The notes under the pieces: generated by a model
Databases searched by the model: none
The model's input: the letters and a program-made list of their open reading frames with translations, nothing else
Told to the model about the DNA's origin: nothing
Translations under genes and position numbers: made by a program
In this document: positions 1 through 8,482 of the stretch, in pieces
Layout of the letters: each line of letters starts with the position of its first letter
How positions within the stretch are numbered: the stretch's first letter is position 1
Assembly (NCBI GenBank): GCA_017441605.1
Contig: JAFRXD010000022.1
Coordinates: 1 to 37,135 of the forward strand
DNA: 37,135 bases
Source: Thermoguttaceae bacterium
Lineage (GTDB): Bacteria > Planctomycetota > Planctomycetia > Pirellulales > Thermoguttaceae
Direction: 5' to 3'

Positions 1-63
1 CGGCGTCGGCTCCGGCTCGAACGGCGTCGGCTCCGGCTCGAACGGCGTCGGCTCCGGCTCGAA
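1..63 (-). repeat. 21-base tandem repeat coding PTPFEPE, three exact copies
   Basis: Three identical 21-base units lie end to end at 1-21, 22-42 and 43-63, with the first 9 bases of a fourth unit at 64-72 before divergence. In the minus-strand reading they code a seven-residue Pro/Glu/Phe unit. The array touches the edge, so its full length is unknown. Exact identity at the third codon positions points to recent slippage or unequal crossover. Confidence 0.9.
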
Positions 64-1164
64 CGGCGTCGGTTCGACTTTGGGCTTGGAAAACGGCGAT
101 TCCTCGTTTCCCGAATCCTCGAACTGGCGGAACTCTGGAGTTTCGTCCGGTTCGTCTTCGACGAAAGAGATCGGGCGCTCCAATTCCTCTTCCGCGGAGT
201 CCTCGCTCGCCGGAGGCTTGGCGCCGGGCGTCTCGCTCGATTTCCCGAACCCCCCCGCAGAGTTTGAGCCCTCGAACGCGCTCCTCCAGCGCGGCTTCTT
301 CTTCTCCTCCTCGAATCCGACGACCCTCTTGGTCTCCTCGTCGCAACTTATCGCGATCGATCCGTTGCGCTTGACGAGCTCCGCGACCATCGACTTGGCG
401 CGCGCGAACTCTTCGTCCGTTAGCGTCTCCTTTTTCGCGAGCGCCTCGAGCGACGTCATCAATCGCTCGTCGCCCTCGCGCTGGCGCTCGTACTTTTCGA
501 GAACCGCGCGTCGCGCCTCTTCGTTTTTCTTCGCCGACTCGGATTCGGGATCCTCCCCGGCGCCACCCGCCAAGATCGCCAGCGCCACCCCGGCGATCGC
601 GAGAGCGCCCAGCCCGAAAAGCGCCAGCGGGAGCGCGATCGTTCGACGCTTGCGCTCCCAGCGCGCCTTTTTCTCGCGCGACGTCAACCGTTTCTTGCTC
701 TTCGCCGCGTTGGGATCCGACTCCGCCGACGGGCGCGAAGGCGCGTCGGGATTCTCCGCGAACGGATCTTGCGGAACCGGCGACACGGCGCTCTCCGGAT
801 TCTCCGCGAACGGATCGAAATCGGCGGGCGGAACCGGCGCGGCTCCTTTTGGCGAAATCGCGCCTTTCGGCGGAACCGGAGGCGCGACCCGGGGAACCGG
901 CGCGGGGCGGCTCGGCGACGGAGTTGGCGTCGGCGCGGGAGCCGAAGGCGACGAAGCGGGTCGCGACGGCAAATAGCGTCTCGGCGGATCCAGTTCCGAA
1001 AGACCGACCTCCACCTGATTCGCCACGTCCCCGAATCGGCACTGAACCCCGTCGACGAACAGGAGCGTGTCGTCGTTAATGAACTTCATCCGCGCGAGTT
1101 CGCGCAGTTTGTCGACCGTCGCGACTTTTCTAATCCCGGTGATCTCGACTTCGATGCGTTGCAT
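1..1164 (-). CDS. Membrane protein with GYF_2-like N-terminus and Pro-rich linkers (partial, C-terminus off the left edge)
   Basis: The reading frame is open from the ATG at 1164 to the window edge (388 codons seen, no stop). Residues 1-55 (MQRIEVEITG start, then LRELARMKFINDDTLLFVDG) resemble the small GYF_2-type domain common in planctomycete membrane proteins, but this is a weak match by eye. Residues about 60-150 are Pro/Ala-rich with the repeated motif DPFAENP. A basic stretch (KKRLTSREKKARWERKRR) precedes one transmembrane segment at about 175-200, and a charged, probably coiled-coil region spans about 207-265. An acidic C-terminal part ends in a PTPFEPE repeat at the edge. A GAGGA Shine-Dalgarno motif lies just upstream of the ATG, and a good promoter lies 35 bases further up. 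The topology suggests an N-in single-pass protein; no enzymatic function can be assigned. Confidence 0.8.
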   Translation of the reverse strand, partial: MQRIEVEITGIRKVATVDKLRELARMKFINDDTLLFVDGVQCRFGDVANQVEVGLSELDPPRRYLPSRPASSPSAPAPTPTPSPSRPAPVPRVAPPVPPKGAISPKGAAPVPPADFDPFAENPESAVSPVPQDPFAENPDAPSRPSAESDPNAAKSKKRLTSREKKARWERKRRTIALPLALFGLGALAIAGVALAILAGGAGEDPESESAKKNEEARRAVLEKYERQREGDERLMTSLEALAKKETLTDEEFARAKSMVAELVKRNGSIAISCDEETKRVVGFEEEKKKPRWRSAFEGSNSAGGFGKSSETPGAKPPASEDSAEEELERPISFVEDEPDETPEFRQFEDSGNEESPFSKPKVEPTPFEPEPTPFEPEPTPFEPEPTP

Positions 1165-1205
1165 TACGTCCTCGTCATATTTCGCGCGCGACGCGCTCCA
1201 GCTAA

Positions 1206-1233
1206 ATTATAGAAAACGCGAGCGCCGCGTCAA
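1206..1233 (-). promoter_or_regulatory. Sigma70-like promoter for the membrane protein gene
   Basis: On the minus strand a TTGACG -35 box (1228-1233) and a perfect TATAAT -10 box (1206-1211) are separated by 16 bases. The predicted transcript starts near 1199, about 35 bases before the ATG at 1164. The promoter sits in the 94-base gap after the beta-helix gene, so the membrane protein gene can be transcribed separately from it. Confidence 0.75.
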
Positions 1234-1258
1234 GTTGCGCGACGCGCGATTCGCCCCC

Positions 1259-3340
1259 TTATTCCTCGACGCAAGTCTCCTTGTCGACCTTCGTTTTCTC
1301 CGCGTTGGAGGTCGCGACGCTCCAACTGTTCGCGTTCTTCTCGAAAAACGAGCCTTCGAGTTTCCCCCCTCCCGAGTCGGAAACTTTAAATCCGCAGTTG
1401 TTCTTAACGAACCGGCAGCGAGATACGTCGAGCGTCCCGCCCTTCTCCGCGAACGTCCCGCGCCCGTTCTCCGTCAGTTCGCAGTACGCCAGCGTCGCTT
1501 TGCCCGACTCTTGAACCGCCAGCGCCGACTTCGTAAACCGCGTCAAGCCGCACTTCCACAACTTCGCTACCCCGCGATCCGTCAAGATACCGACCCCGCC
1601 CTCGATTCCTCCGCCGTCGAGCGCGCAGTTCGCCAGCGTGAGATCCCCCTTTTCGAGAATCTTAATCGCGGGGGCGACCTTGCCCGACCGAGTGTCGAAC
1701 ATTCGCTTAATCGTTACGCCCTTCAGCCAAACGTTTCGATCCTTGATCTCAAAGTATTGCTCGCGATCGAGAATAAACGAAACGTCTCGTGGATTCCCCG
1801 TCTCTCCGACGATCTTTAACCCCTTCCGCAAAGAGATCTCTTTGACCGTCGAAGAATAAGTCGTCGTGTCCAAATCGATCTTCGTCCCCTTTTTAATACG
1901 AATAACGTCGTCGTCCTTCGCCTTCTTCAGCGCCGAAAAAAACTCCCCCGCGTCCGAGACCGTAAACCGAGGCGCCGACTTCTCCCACATCCGAGGCTCC
2001 GGCTCCCCCGAAGCTTCCAGCATGTCTTCCCATGTCTCCGCGACAAATTCCTCGGGGGCGAGTTCCGCGTCCTTTTCGGGTAAAGAAGTCGCGAGGGACC
2101 GATCCGCGTCTTCCTTCTTCTTATTGATGGCGGCGTATCTACGAACCGCGGAACTGTATTCGCCAACGTCGTCGTTGGTAATAAGCCCCCTTTTAGCCAA
2201 ATTGCGCAAACGATCCGCCGCTTTGTTGTACGACCCAAATTCGTCTATCGATAAATCGCCCAACCTTTTTGGAAGAGAACACCGGTATTCGAAAGGGAGA
2301 AACTTTGCCGTCAACTCGCCTGTCTTTGTGTTATAAACCCAAAATTGAACGTCGGTTAAAACAAGCGTCGAATTTGTTTGGGTCGAGTTCCCGTTCAAGA
2401 GGGAAACGGTCGGAAAATAACCCAATTTCCCAACGCAACAAACGGCCAACGAATCGAGGTTCTTTTTCGCAAAAGAGCTTGGAACGTCGATAATCGTCCA
2501 AGAGTCCGTTTCTCGCGGAAGATCGTCGCCGAGCGCTTTCGACAGCTCGTTGCTTGTCAAATTGAGTCCCGAAACAACGTTCAGCGCCTTCAACGCTTGA
2601 GCGTAGTACGTATCGATTAAGGCGTCGGTTTGCTCGTCCTGCGAAATAACGAGACCGTAGACGTGACTAGCGGAGGCGAAGTTGCCTGAAAGCGCGCTCT
2701 TGAAACCCGATCCGGTTTCAACGCCCAAAATAGCCCAATTCTTTTTCGCGCCTTTGGCTAATTCCGTCAAAGAATGAGCCGAGTCGTATAAAATCGTTAT
2801 TCGATTTTTCTCGGAATTGTACGATAACGACAACTCTCCGTTATTCGAAGAAAAAATACTTTTTTCCTTCTGTTTGAGGACAAAGGCGACATAATCGCCT
2901 ATCCTTACGTTCCCGTAGATCGCTTTGTTCAAATTCTCGGCGACGCGCTTTTGAGCGCGTTCGTTAAATTGCTCGCTCGTCTCAAATTTGTCTTTAACGA
3001 CGTAGAACGCCTCGATTAACTTTTTGGAAAGTTCCTTGAGATTGTTCCCTTTAAACCCGGGCTCAAGAGAAGTCGCGTTCAAATCGAACGGCTCGAGCGA
3101 GCTCCCCGACTCGTCGACGTTGACGGAGTTGTCCGATCCCCGTTTGAAACCGTTCGCGAGTTCGTCGTCCCCCGATTCGTCCGCCGCGTCCTCTACGTCG
3201 TAATCGTCGAAAAGCGCCGGATCCGCTCCCTCCTGACCCCAAACTCCCGCGCCGCCCCCCAGCGCCGCGCAAGCCGCAAGCGCCAAAATCGCGAACCAAC
3301 GTCCGCCGCGTCGCAAATTAAACCCGTGCCGTCCCAACAT
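1259..3340 (-). CDS. Secreted protein with C-terminal right-handed beta-helix (unknown function)
   Basis: A 693-residue product is predicted from the ATG at 3340. The frame stays open upstream to an ATG at 3496, but that ATG overlaps the -10 box of the only promoter seen, so it should not be in the transcript. Starting at 3340 also gives a clean signal peptide: RRGGRW, then a hydrophobic core (FAILALAACAALGGG), then a likely cut after VWGQ. An acidic Ser/Asp-rich linker follows (to about residue 115). A middle region of about 270 residues has no family I recognise. The last 170 residues show short turns of the form GVTIKRM, LTLANCALDG, AKLWKCGLTRF and ATLAYCELTENG, typical of Beta_helix/pectate-lyase-like folds. 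It is probably a cell-surface or periplasmic protein; whether it cuts polysaccharide is unknown. Confidence 0.8.
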   Translation of the reverse strand: MLGRHGFNLRRGGRWFAILALAACAALGGGAGVWGQEGADPALFDDYDVEDAADESGDDELANGFKRGSDNSVNVDESGSSLEPFDLNATSLEPGFKGNNLKELSKKLIEAFYVVKDKFETSEQFNERAQKRVAENLNKAIYGNVRIGDYVAFVLKQKEKSIFSSNNGELSLSYNSEKNRITILYDSAHSLTELAKGAKKNWAILGVETGSGFKSALSGNFASASHVYGLVISQDEQTDALIDTYYAQALKALNVVSGLNLTSNELSKALGDDLPRETDSWTIIDVPSSFAKKNLDSLAVCCVGKLGYFPTVSLLNGNSTQTNSTLVLTDVQFWVYNTKTGELTAKFLPFEYRCSLPKRLGDLSIDEFGSYNKAADRLRNLAKRGLITNDDVGEYSSAVRRYAAINKKKEDADRSLATSLPEKDAELAPEEFVAETWEDMLEASGEPEPRMWEKSAPRFTVSDAGEFFSALKKAKDDDVIRIKKGTKIDLDTTTYSSTVKEISLRKGLKIVGETGNPRDVSFILDREQYFEIKDRNVWLKGVTIKRMFDTRSGKVAPAIKILEKGDLTLANCALDGGGIEGGVGILTDRGVAKLWKCGLTRFTKSALAVQESGKATLAYCELTENGRGTFAEKGGTLDVSRCRFVKNNCGFKVSDSGGGKLEGSFFEKNANSWSVATSNAEKTKVDKETCVEE

Positions 3341-3496
3341 CTCAAAAACCCAAACGACCGCGCCGCGCGTCGAGCGAAACCCAACCGCGTCAAAAAACCG
3401 AACCGACGCGCGAAAACGCGTCGAAACCCCGTAATATCCCGATTCCGTCGACCGGCTCGCGCGCGAGACCCGCGCGAGTTCAAACCCGACTCGCAT

Positions 3497-3524
3497 AATA
3501 TAAAAGCAAATCGGGACAAGTCAA
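3497..3524 (-). promoter_or_regulatory. Sigma70-like promoter for the beta-helix protein gene
   Basis: On the minus strand TTGACT (3519-3524) lies 16 bases from TATATT (3497-3502). An overlapping TATTAT (3495-3500) would give an 18-base spacer. Transcription would begin near 3488-3490, inside the upstream part of the open frame, which favours the ATG at 3340 as translation start. Confidence 0.65.
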
Positions 3525-3662
3525 GACATAGCCCCCAAAACGAGCGAAAAAAGCGACCTTGTCGAGACGCATTTTGCCGTTGAACCCAATGGGCGAGCTT
3601 GAGGAATAGGTCGAGATTGCGGGTCGGGCAAAAAGGAGAGCCAAGAAAAACGTCCCGGCGCC

Positions 3663-3692
3663 TTGACGCCCGAGGGGCTTCTCTGGTATACT
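3663..3692 (+). promoter_or_regulatory. Sigma70-like promoter for the accA-comM-sel1-priA-ispF-apbE operon
   Basis: TTGACG (3663-3668) and TATACT (3687-3692) are separated by 18 bases. The predicted start site is near 3699, leaving a leader of about 100 nt before accA. A TTG codon that would extend the accA frame coincides with this -35 box and so cannot be the translation start. No other clear promoter was seen before 13709. Confidence 0.75.
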
Positions 3693-3710
3693 ATGGGTTC
3701 AGAATCGCGC

Positions 3711-3765
3711 GCCGGGGTCGGCGCTCCGACGCGCGAACCCCGGCGAGAGGCGGTCTTTCGCCGGG
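3711..3765 (+). promoter_or_regulatory. accA leader with two mutually exclusive hairpins
   Basis: Hairpin 1 pairs 3711-3718 with 3737-3744 (8 bp, GCCGGGGT with ACCCCGGC). Hairpin 2 pairs 3739-3746 with 3758-3765 (8 bp, CCCGGCGA with TCGCCGGG). They share bases 3739-3744, so only one can form at a time. Hairpin 2 ends 17 bases before the GGAAAGAGAG ribosome-binding sequence. The pairing is seen in sequence; a regulatory role is inference. Confidence 0.5.
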
Positions 3766-3797
3766 ATTCGACTCGCCATATGGAAAGAGAGCGTCGA

Positions 3798-4829
3798 ATG
3801 TCGTCCTCGGAACCGCGCCTTTCGTTCGAAGAGCCCATTTTTGAAATGGAAGCGCGTCTCGAATCCCTCAGGCAAAACGCAAATTCGCCAGAGATTCGCG
3901 AAGAAATCCAGCGCCTCCGCGCCGGCCTCGCGGATCTCACGAGAAAGGTCTACGCCAATCTGTCCGCGTGGGAGACCGTCGAGGTCGCTCGACATCCAAA
4001 GCGCCCTCAAACCGTCGACTATCTCGACCTAGTCTTCGACGAGTTCGTCGAGCTTAGAGGCGACAAAACCTTCGGCGACGATCGCGCCATCAGAACCGGC
4101 TGGGCTAAGCTCGACGACTTTCGCGTGATGGTCGTCGGCCACCAGAAGGGGCGCGACTCAAAAGAGCGCGTCGAGTGCAATTTCGGATGCGCCCAACCGG
4201 AGGGATACCGCAAGGCGATGGCGAAAATGAAGCTCGCCGCAAAATTCGGGCTCCCGATCGTCTGCTTCGTCGACACCCCGGGCGCCTACCCCGGCATTGG
4301 CTCCGAGGAGCGCGGCGTCGCCCAAGCGATCGCCGAGTCGATGTTCCTCGCCTCGACCCTCCCCACCCCGATCGTCTGCATCGTCGTCGGCGAGGGCGGA
4401 AGCGGAGGAGCCATTGGGATATGCGTCGGCGATCGCGTCGCCATGCTCGAATTTTCCTACTACAGCGTTATTTCCCCCGAGGGATGCGCCGGCATTCTCT
4501 GGAAGAGCGGCGACTTTAAAGACAAAGCGGCCGAAGCCCTCCGATTCACCTCGAAAGACCTACTGTCGTTCGGCGTGGTCGACGACGTGATCGAGGAGCC
4601 GCTGGGGGGCGCCCATCGCGACCATCGCCTCATGGCCCTGCGCGTCAAGCAGTACCTCCGATCCCAACTCCGCGAGCTCGTCAAGATCCCGATCGACGAG
4701 CTCGTCGAAAAGCGCTATCAACGCTTCCGGAAATTCGGGGCGTTCGAGCGCGAGGCGGTCGAGAGCGCCCCGAGCGCCGAGCCCGCGACCGACGATTCGA
4801 AACCGGTATCGACTCCGAACCCGTCCTAA
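3798..4829 (+). CDS. accA: Acetyl-CoA carboxylase carboxyltransferase subunit alpha
   Basis: AccA with AccD forms the carboxyltransferase that moves CO2 from carboxybiotin to acetyl-CoA, giving malonyl-CoA for fatty acid synthesis in the cytoplasm. The N-terminal LSFEEPIFEMEARLESL matches the start of known AccA proteins. The core shows DTPGAYPG, EGGSGGAIGI and YYSVISPEGCA(G)ILWK, which build the acyl-CoA and oxyanion sites. The ATG at 3798 gives 343 residues, close to the usual 320, and has a well-placed GGAAAGAGAG sequence; an in-frame ATG at 3780 is the alternative. Residues after about 315 form a short acidic, Pro/Ser-rich tail. It is the first gene of a plus-strand operon, 15 bases ahead of comM. 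No accD is present in the window. Confidence 0.97.
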   Translation: MSSSEPRLSFEEPIFEMEARLESLRQNANSPEIREEIQRLRAGLADLTRKVYANLSAWETVEVARHPKRPQTVDYLDLVFDEFVELRGDKTFGDDRAIRTGWAKLDDFRVMVVGHQKGRDSKERVECNFGCAQPEGYRKAMAKMKLAAKFGLPIVCFVDTPGAYPGIGSEERGVAQAIAESMFLASTLPTPIVCIVVGEGGSGGAIGICVGDRVAMLEFSYYSVISPEGCAGILWKSGDFKDKAAEALRFTSKDLLSFGVVDDVIEEPLGGAHRDHRLMALRVKQYLRSQLRELVKIPIDELVEKRYQRFRKFGAFEREAVESAPSAEPATDDSKPVSTPNPS

Positions 4830-4844
4830 AACCGAAATATTAAG

Positions 4845-6425
4845 ATGCTCGCGAAACTAAAGACCTTTTCCCTGCAAGGCGCGACCGCGTTTCCCGTCGA
4901 AGTCGAGGTCTCCTTCCGATTCCTCGATCTGCGCGGCGGAAATCCCGACGGTAAGACCACGATTGTGGGGCTCGCCGAGGCGGTCGTCCGCGAGAGTCTC
5001 CCGCGAGTCAAGACGGCGATTACCAGTTCCGGATACCAGCCCCCGACCGGCGACTTGGTCGTGAACTTGGCCCCCGCCGATCTGCCCAAGCAAGCGTCCT
5101 CCTTCGATTTGCCGATTTCGCTCGGTCAACTCGCCGCCTCCGGCCAGGCGCGACTCAATTTCGAGGACTACGCGATCGTCGGAGAGCTCGCGCTCGACGG
5201 ATCCGCGCGACCCGTTCGCGGAGTCTTGGCGTTCGCGAGAAAAGCGAAAGAAATGGGGTTGCGAGGGATTGTCGTCCCCGCCGAAAACGCGAAAGAGGCC
5301 GCCCTCGTCGACGGAATCGAGGCGATTCCCGTCTCCACCCTCACCCAAGCGGTCGGGTTCCTGAGCGAGGAGCTCCCGATCGAGCCCGCTCCCGGGCTGC
5401 TGACCGAGGAGTACGAGCGGCTGAGCGCCTACGACGTCGATTTTTCCGAGGTCCGAGGGCAGGAGACCGCCAAGCGCGCCATGACGATCGCCGCCGCCGG
5501 AGCCCACAATTTGCTCATGTTCGGGTCCCCCGGCGCCGGCAAGACCATGCTCGCCAAGCGCTTGGCGACGATTCTGCCTCCCCCGACCCTCGAAGAGGCC
5601 CTCGAGACGACCGAAATCTACAGCGCCGTTGGGAAAGTTACCCCCGACGCCCCACTTATCGCCACCCGACCCTTCCGCGAGCCGCACCACTCGATCAGCG
5701 AGCCCGGGCTCGTTGGCGGCGGCGCTCGACCAATGCCCGGCGAAATCAGCTTGGCGAACAACGGCGTTCTCTTCCTCGACGAGCTCCCCGAGTTCAATCG
5801 CAAGACACTCGAGGCCCTCCGACAGCCCCTCGAGGACGGCAAAGCGACGATCACCCGCGCCAATCGCACCGAAACCTTCCCCGCGAAGTTTATTTTGATC
5901 GCCGCGATGAACCCCTGTCCCTGCGGGTTCCGCAACGACCCTCGGCGAGAGTGTCGTTGCTCAGCGGAGCAAATCGAAAAATACATGGCGAAAATTAGCG
6001 GTCCCCTCCTAGATCGAATCGATCTGCACATCGAAACGCCCCCCGTCTCTTATCGCGACCTGGCCTCCAAAGAGCGAGGCGCGACCAGCGCCGAGATGCG
6101 CGAGTTGGTTCTCAAAGCCCGATCGATTCAGCTCGAGCGCTTCCAGGGAACCAAAATTACGACCAACTCCCAAATGCGGCGCGCGCATCTCCAGCGCTGG
6201 GCTGAGTTGAGCCCGAGCTGCGGGGAGCTGCTCGAGCGCGCGATGAACGAGTTCGGGTTTTCCGCGCGCGCACACGACAAGATCCTTCGGGTCGCGCGAA
6301 CCATCGCCGACTTGGAGGGGGAAGAGAACATAAACGAACAGTGTCTATTTGAGGCGATCGGATATCGGACGCTAGACCGCAAATTATGGAAGAAAGAAGC
6401 AAAAACAAGGTCGACGAGACGATAG
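4845..6425 (+). CDS. comM: YifB/ComM-family Mg-chelatase-like AAA+ ATPase
   Basis: The 526-residue protein has the family layout: an N-terminal Lon-protease-like S5-fold domain (about 1-180, with DLRGGNPDGKTTIVGLAEA), then an AAA+ Mg-chelatase-like domain with Walker A GSPGAGKT (227-234) and Walker B VLFLDEL (about 308-314), and a small C-terminal helical domain. Cysteines at 358, 360, 370 and 372 (NPCPCGF...CRC) are typical. In Vibrio and Haemophilus the ComM homologue is a helicase that promotes branch migration during natural transformation; in this organism the role is inferred. Length matches the family (about 500). It follows accA by 15 bases, and its last 40 bases overlap the start of the Sel1-repeat gene. 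Confidence 0.95.
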   Translation: MLAKLKTFSLQGATAFPVEVEVSFRFLDLRGGNPDGKTTIVGLAEAVVRESLPRVKTAITSSGYQPPTGDLVVNLAPADLPKQASSFDLPISLGQLAASGQARLNFEDYAIVGELALDGSARPVRGVLAFARKAKEMGLRGIVVPAENAKEAALVDGIEAIPVSTLTQAVGFLSEELPIEPAPGLLTEEYERLSAYDVDFSEVRGQETAKRAMTIAAAGAHNLLMFGSPGAGKTMLAKRLATILPPPTLEEALETTEIYSAVGKVTPDAPLIATRPFREPHHSISEPGLVGGGARPMPGEISLANNGVLFLDELPEFNRKTLEALRQPLEDGKATITRANRTETFPAKFILIAAMNPCPCGFRNDPRRECRCSAEQIEKYMAKISGPLLDRIDLHIETPPVSYRDLASKERGATSAEMRELVLKARSIQLERFQGTKITTNSQMRRAHLQRWAELSPSCGELLERAMNEFGFSARAHDKILRVARTIADLEGEENINEQCLFEAIGYRTLDRKLWKKEAKTRSTRR

Positions 6426-8482
6426 CCCCGAGCGAGGAGTGGATCGAGGCCAAAAAGCTCGCGGATCAGCGAGACGCTCGCTTCGATCTCGGCGCCGCGC
6501 TCGACTTCCTGCAAAAAGGGGCCGATCGCGGAGATCCGAACTGCGTTGCCGATCTGGGAAGAGCCTACGAATTCGCCCTCGGCGCTCCCTACGATTTCAA
6601 AAAAGCCCGCGCGATGTACGAGCGCGCCCTCGAGATGAGTCCGAATTTCGAGCGACGAGGATTCGCCCTTTGCAGGCTCGCCAATCTTCGCGCGCTCAAG
6701 GTCTCCGAAAGCGTCGTCGTTTCCCAAGGAAAACTCGGCAAGGAAACCGTGTATCGGCCGAATCTTTGCGCCAAAGACCCTGGCGATCAAGCCAGGGTCG
6801 AGGAGATTTTCTCCGAGTGCGATCCCGGCGACGATCCATTCTTCGCTCTCGATCTCGCAAAGTTCGTTCGCGAGGAGGGCCAACCGGTCAAGGACGCCGA
6901 GATCCTCGCCGCGCGCTTGGAAAAGCCCGCCATCGCCGAACTTAAGAAGCTCGCGTCCGAAGGGGACGGACTAGCCGCCTGGTACCTCGTCGACGTCCAC
7001 GGAAGCGGACGATGCGTCAGAAAAAACGACGCGAAAGCGATCAAGTACTTGCGTCAAGCCGGGTTGTATCGATGCGCCCCCGCCCTCGTCGCGATCGGAA
7101 GAGCCTACGAAAATCGCGGCGTCAACAAAGTCGCCCGTAAAATGTACCAAGCCGCCGCCGATCTCGACGAGCCCGACGGCCTGTGCGAGGCCGGGCTTAT
7201 GGAGCTCGTCGAGGGCGAGCGCGAGAAAGCCCTCGAGTACTTCGAGCGAGGCTCCGCCCTCGAGCACGCCCCAAGCCAATTCTTCTTGGGCAAATGCCTA
7301 TGGGAAGAGGATTTCCCGATCTCCCGCGAGCGCGCCGTCGAACTCTGGAAAAAGTCCGCCGAACAAGGGTTCGAGCTCGCCATGGAGCGATACGCGATGG
7401 CCCTCGAGGCGACTCTAACCCCCAATTCCTCGAACCGCGAGTGGAGCCTCTGCGCCGACTACTATCGGCGCGCCGCCGAAGCCGGTATGGACGCCTCCAA
7501 AGTCGCCTACGCGCTGCTCTTGCGCCGAGGGCTCGGCGTTCGCCGAGATCTCGACGAGTCCGACAGACTCCTGCGCGAAATCGAGGCGAGCGGCGACGCC
7601 GAATCGAAGGAGTTTTACGGCGAGAAAAAACTCGAGGGAACGATCTGCAAACGCGACGTCGAAGGCGGATTGCGACTCCTGCAAGAGGCCTCGAAAGAGC
7701 GCCCCTCCGCATTGGTCGCCCTAGGGTTCCACTTCTATCTCGGAGACGTCGTCGAGCGCGATTATCTCGCCGCCGCCGACCTCTTCGAAAAAGCCGCCGC
7801 CCAAGACAACGTTATTGGGCTCATTAACTTCGCTCGATGCTGTTTCGAAGGGCTCGGCGTCCTGCGAGACGACGCGGCGGGCGAGTATTTCCTTCGAAAA
7901 GCCGCCGCGATGGGCGACCCGGTCGCCGCCGGAAGGCTCGCCGCGTTCTACGCCGACGGCGCCTTCGGAGAAGTGAACTGGACCGCCGCCCGACAGTGGT
8001 ACTTCCTCGCCTCGATGCGCGGAGACCCCAACGCGACCGAGCGGCTCGCCTACTGCCACTGGTACGGGCTGGGGGGCGCCCAAGACCGCCTGCTCGGCGC
8101 CCATTTATGGGAGCAAGCGGCCCGATTCGGCGACGAGTTCGCCCTCGAGGAGCAAAACCGCGCCAAGCTCGCCCTGAAAGTCGACCGCGCCGTTCGAGAG
8201 CCCGAGATCGACGACGAATTTCGCAAGTACGTCGCCGCCGAGCCGATCGTGCGAGAATGGCTCGAAACCCGAAAAATCGAGGACGGCGCGACCCCCAACC
8301 AGGTCGATTTCGTCGAGCGCTACCAAGAGATCGTCTCGGATATCTGCGACGGAAAGATTCCCCTCCCGACCAACGTCGACTCCAGGGGCGGAACCGAGGC
8401 CCTCAAAGCCCTCTTCGACGCCTACTACGAAACCGTCGAGGCGAACCCGTTTGTCGACCCGACCGCGGCGGAGTCCGAATGA
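6386..8482 (+). CDS. Sel1-repeat (TPR-like) protein, cytoplasmic
   Basis: A 698-residue protein made of degenerate Sel1-like helical repeats, seen as recurring A..Y..AA..G.. and G(L/D)G/V-V-x-R-D units such as RRGLGVRRDL, YLGDVVERDYLAAA and FEGLGVLRDDAA. There is no signal peptide or membrane segment. The C-terminal 120 residues are acidic and non-repeat. Sel1 repeats are scaffolds for protein contact; the partner is unknown. The ATG at 6386 has no clear Shine-Dalgarno sequence and overlaps comM by 40 bases, so translation is probably coupled to comM. No other in-frame start is near. It overlaps the next gene, priA, by four bases (ATGA), so comM, this gene and priA probably form one translational unit. 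Confidence 0.88.
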   Translation: MEERSKNKVDETIAPSEEWIEAKKLADQRDARFDLGAALDFLQKGADRGDPNCVADLGRAYEFALGAPYDFKKARAMYERALEMSPNFERRGFALCRLANLRALKVSESVVVSQGKLGKETVYRPNLCAKDPGDQARVEEIFSECDPGDDPFFALDLAKFVREEGQPVKDAEILAARLEKPAIAELKKLASEGDGLAAWYLVDVHGSGRCVRKNDAKAIKYLRQAGLYRCAPALVAIGRAYENRGVNKVARKMYQAAADLDEPDGLCEAGLMELVEGEREKALEYFERGSALEHAPSQFFLGKCLWEEDFPISRERAVELWKKSAEQGFELAMERYAMALEATLTPNSSNREWSLCADYYRRAAEAGMDASKVAYALLLRRGLGVRRDLDESDRLLREIEASGDAESKEFYGEKKLEGTICKRDVEGGLRLLQEASKERPSALVALGFHFYLGDVVERDYLAAADLFEKAAAQDNVIGLINFARCCFEGLGVLRDDAAGEYFLRKAAAMGDPVAAGRLAAFYADGAFGEVNWTAARQWYFLASMRGDPNATERLAYCHWYGLGGAQDRLLGAHLWEQAARFGDEFALEEQNRAKLALKVDRAVREPEIDDEFRKYVAAEPIVREWLETRKIEDGATPNQVDFVERYQEIVSDICDGKIPLPTNVDSRGGTEALKALFDAYYETVEANPFVDPTAAESE

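Larger units (their letters stand above)
3341..3797. other. Divergent intergenic region between the beta-helix gene and accA
   Basis: This gene-free stretch holds the 5' leader (about 150 nt) and promoter of the minus-strand beta-helix gene, a central stretch (3525-3662) in which I see nothing specific, then the promoter and hairpin-forming leader of accA. Open frames crossing it are by-products of high GC content and lack ribosome binding sites. Confidence 0.7.

Noticed and set aside
6776..6799. Perfect 9-bp inverted repeat with a 6-base loop inside the Sel1 gene
   Set aside because: It lies in mid-gene with no T tract or neighbouring start codon and codes ordinary residues. I regard it as chance unless further copies are found in the genome.
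7837..8478. Upstream extension of the priA frame
   Set aside because: The extra 214 residues are Arg-rich and overlap the Sel1 gene in another frame. The ATG at 8479 matches the real PriA N-terminus and overlaps the Sel1 stop.
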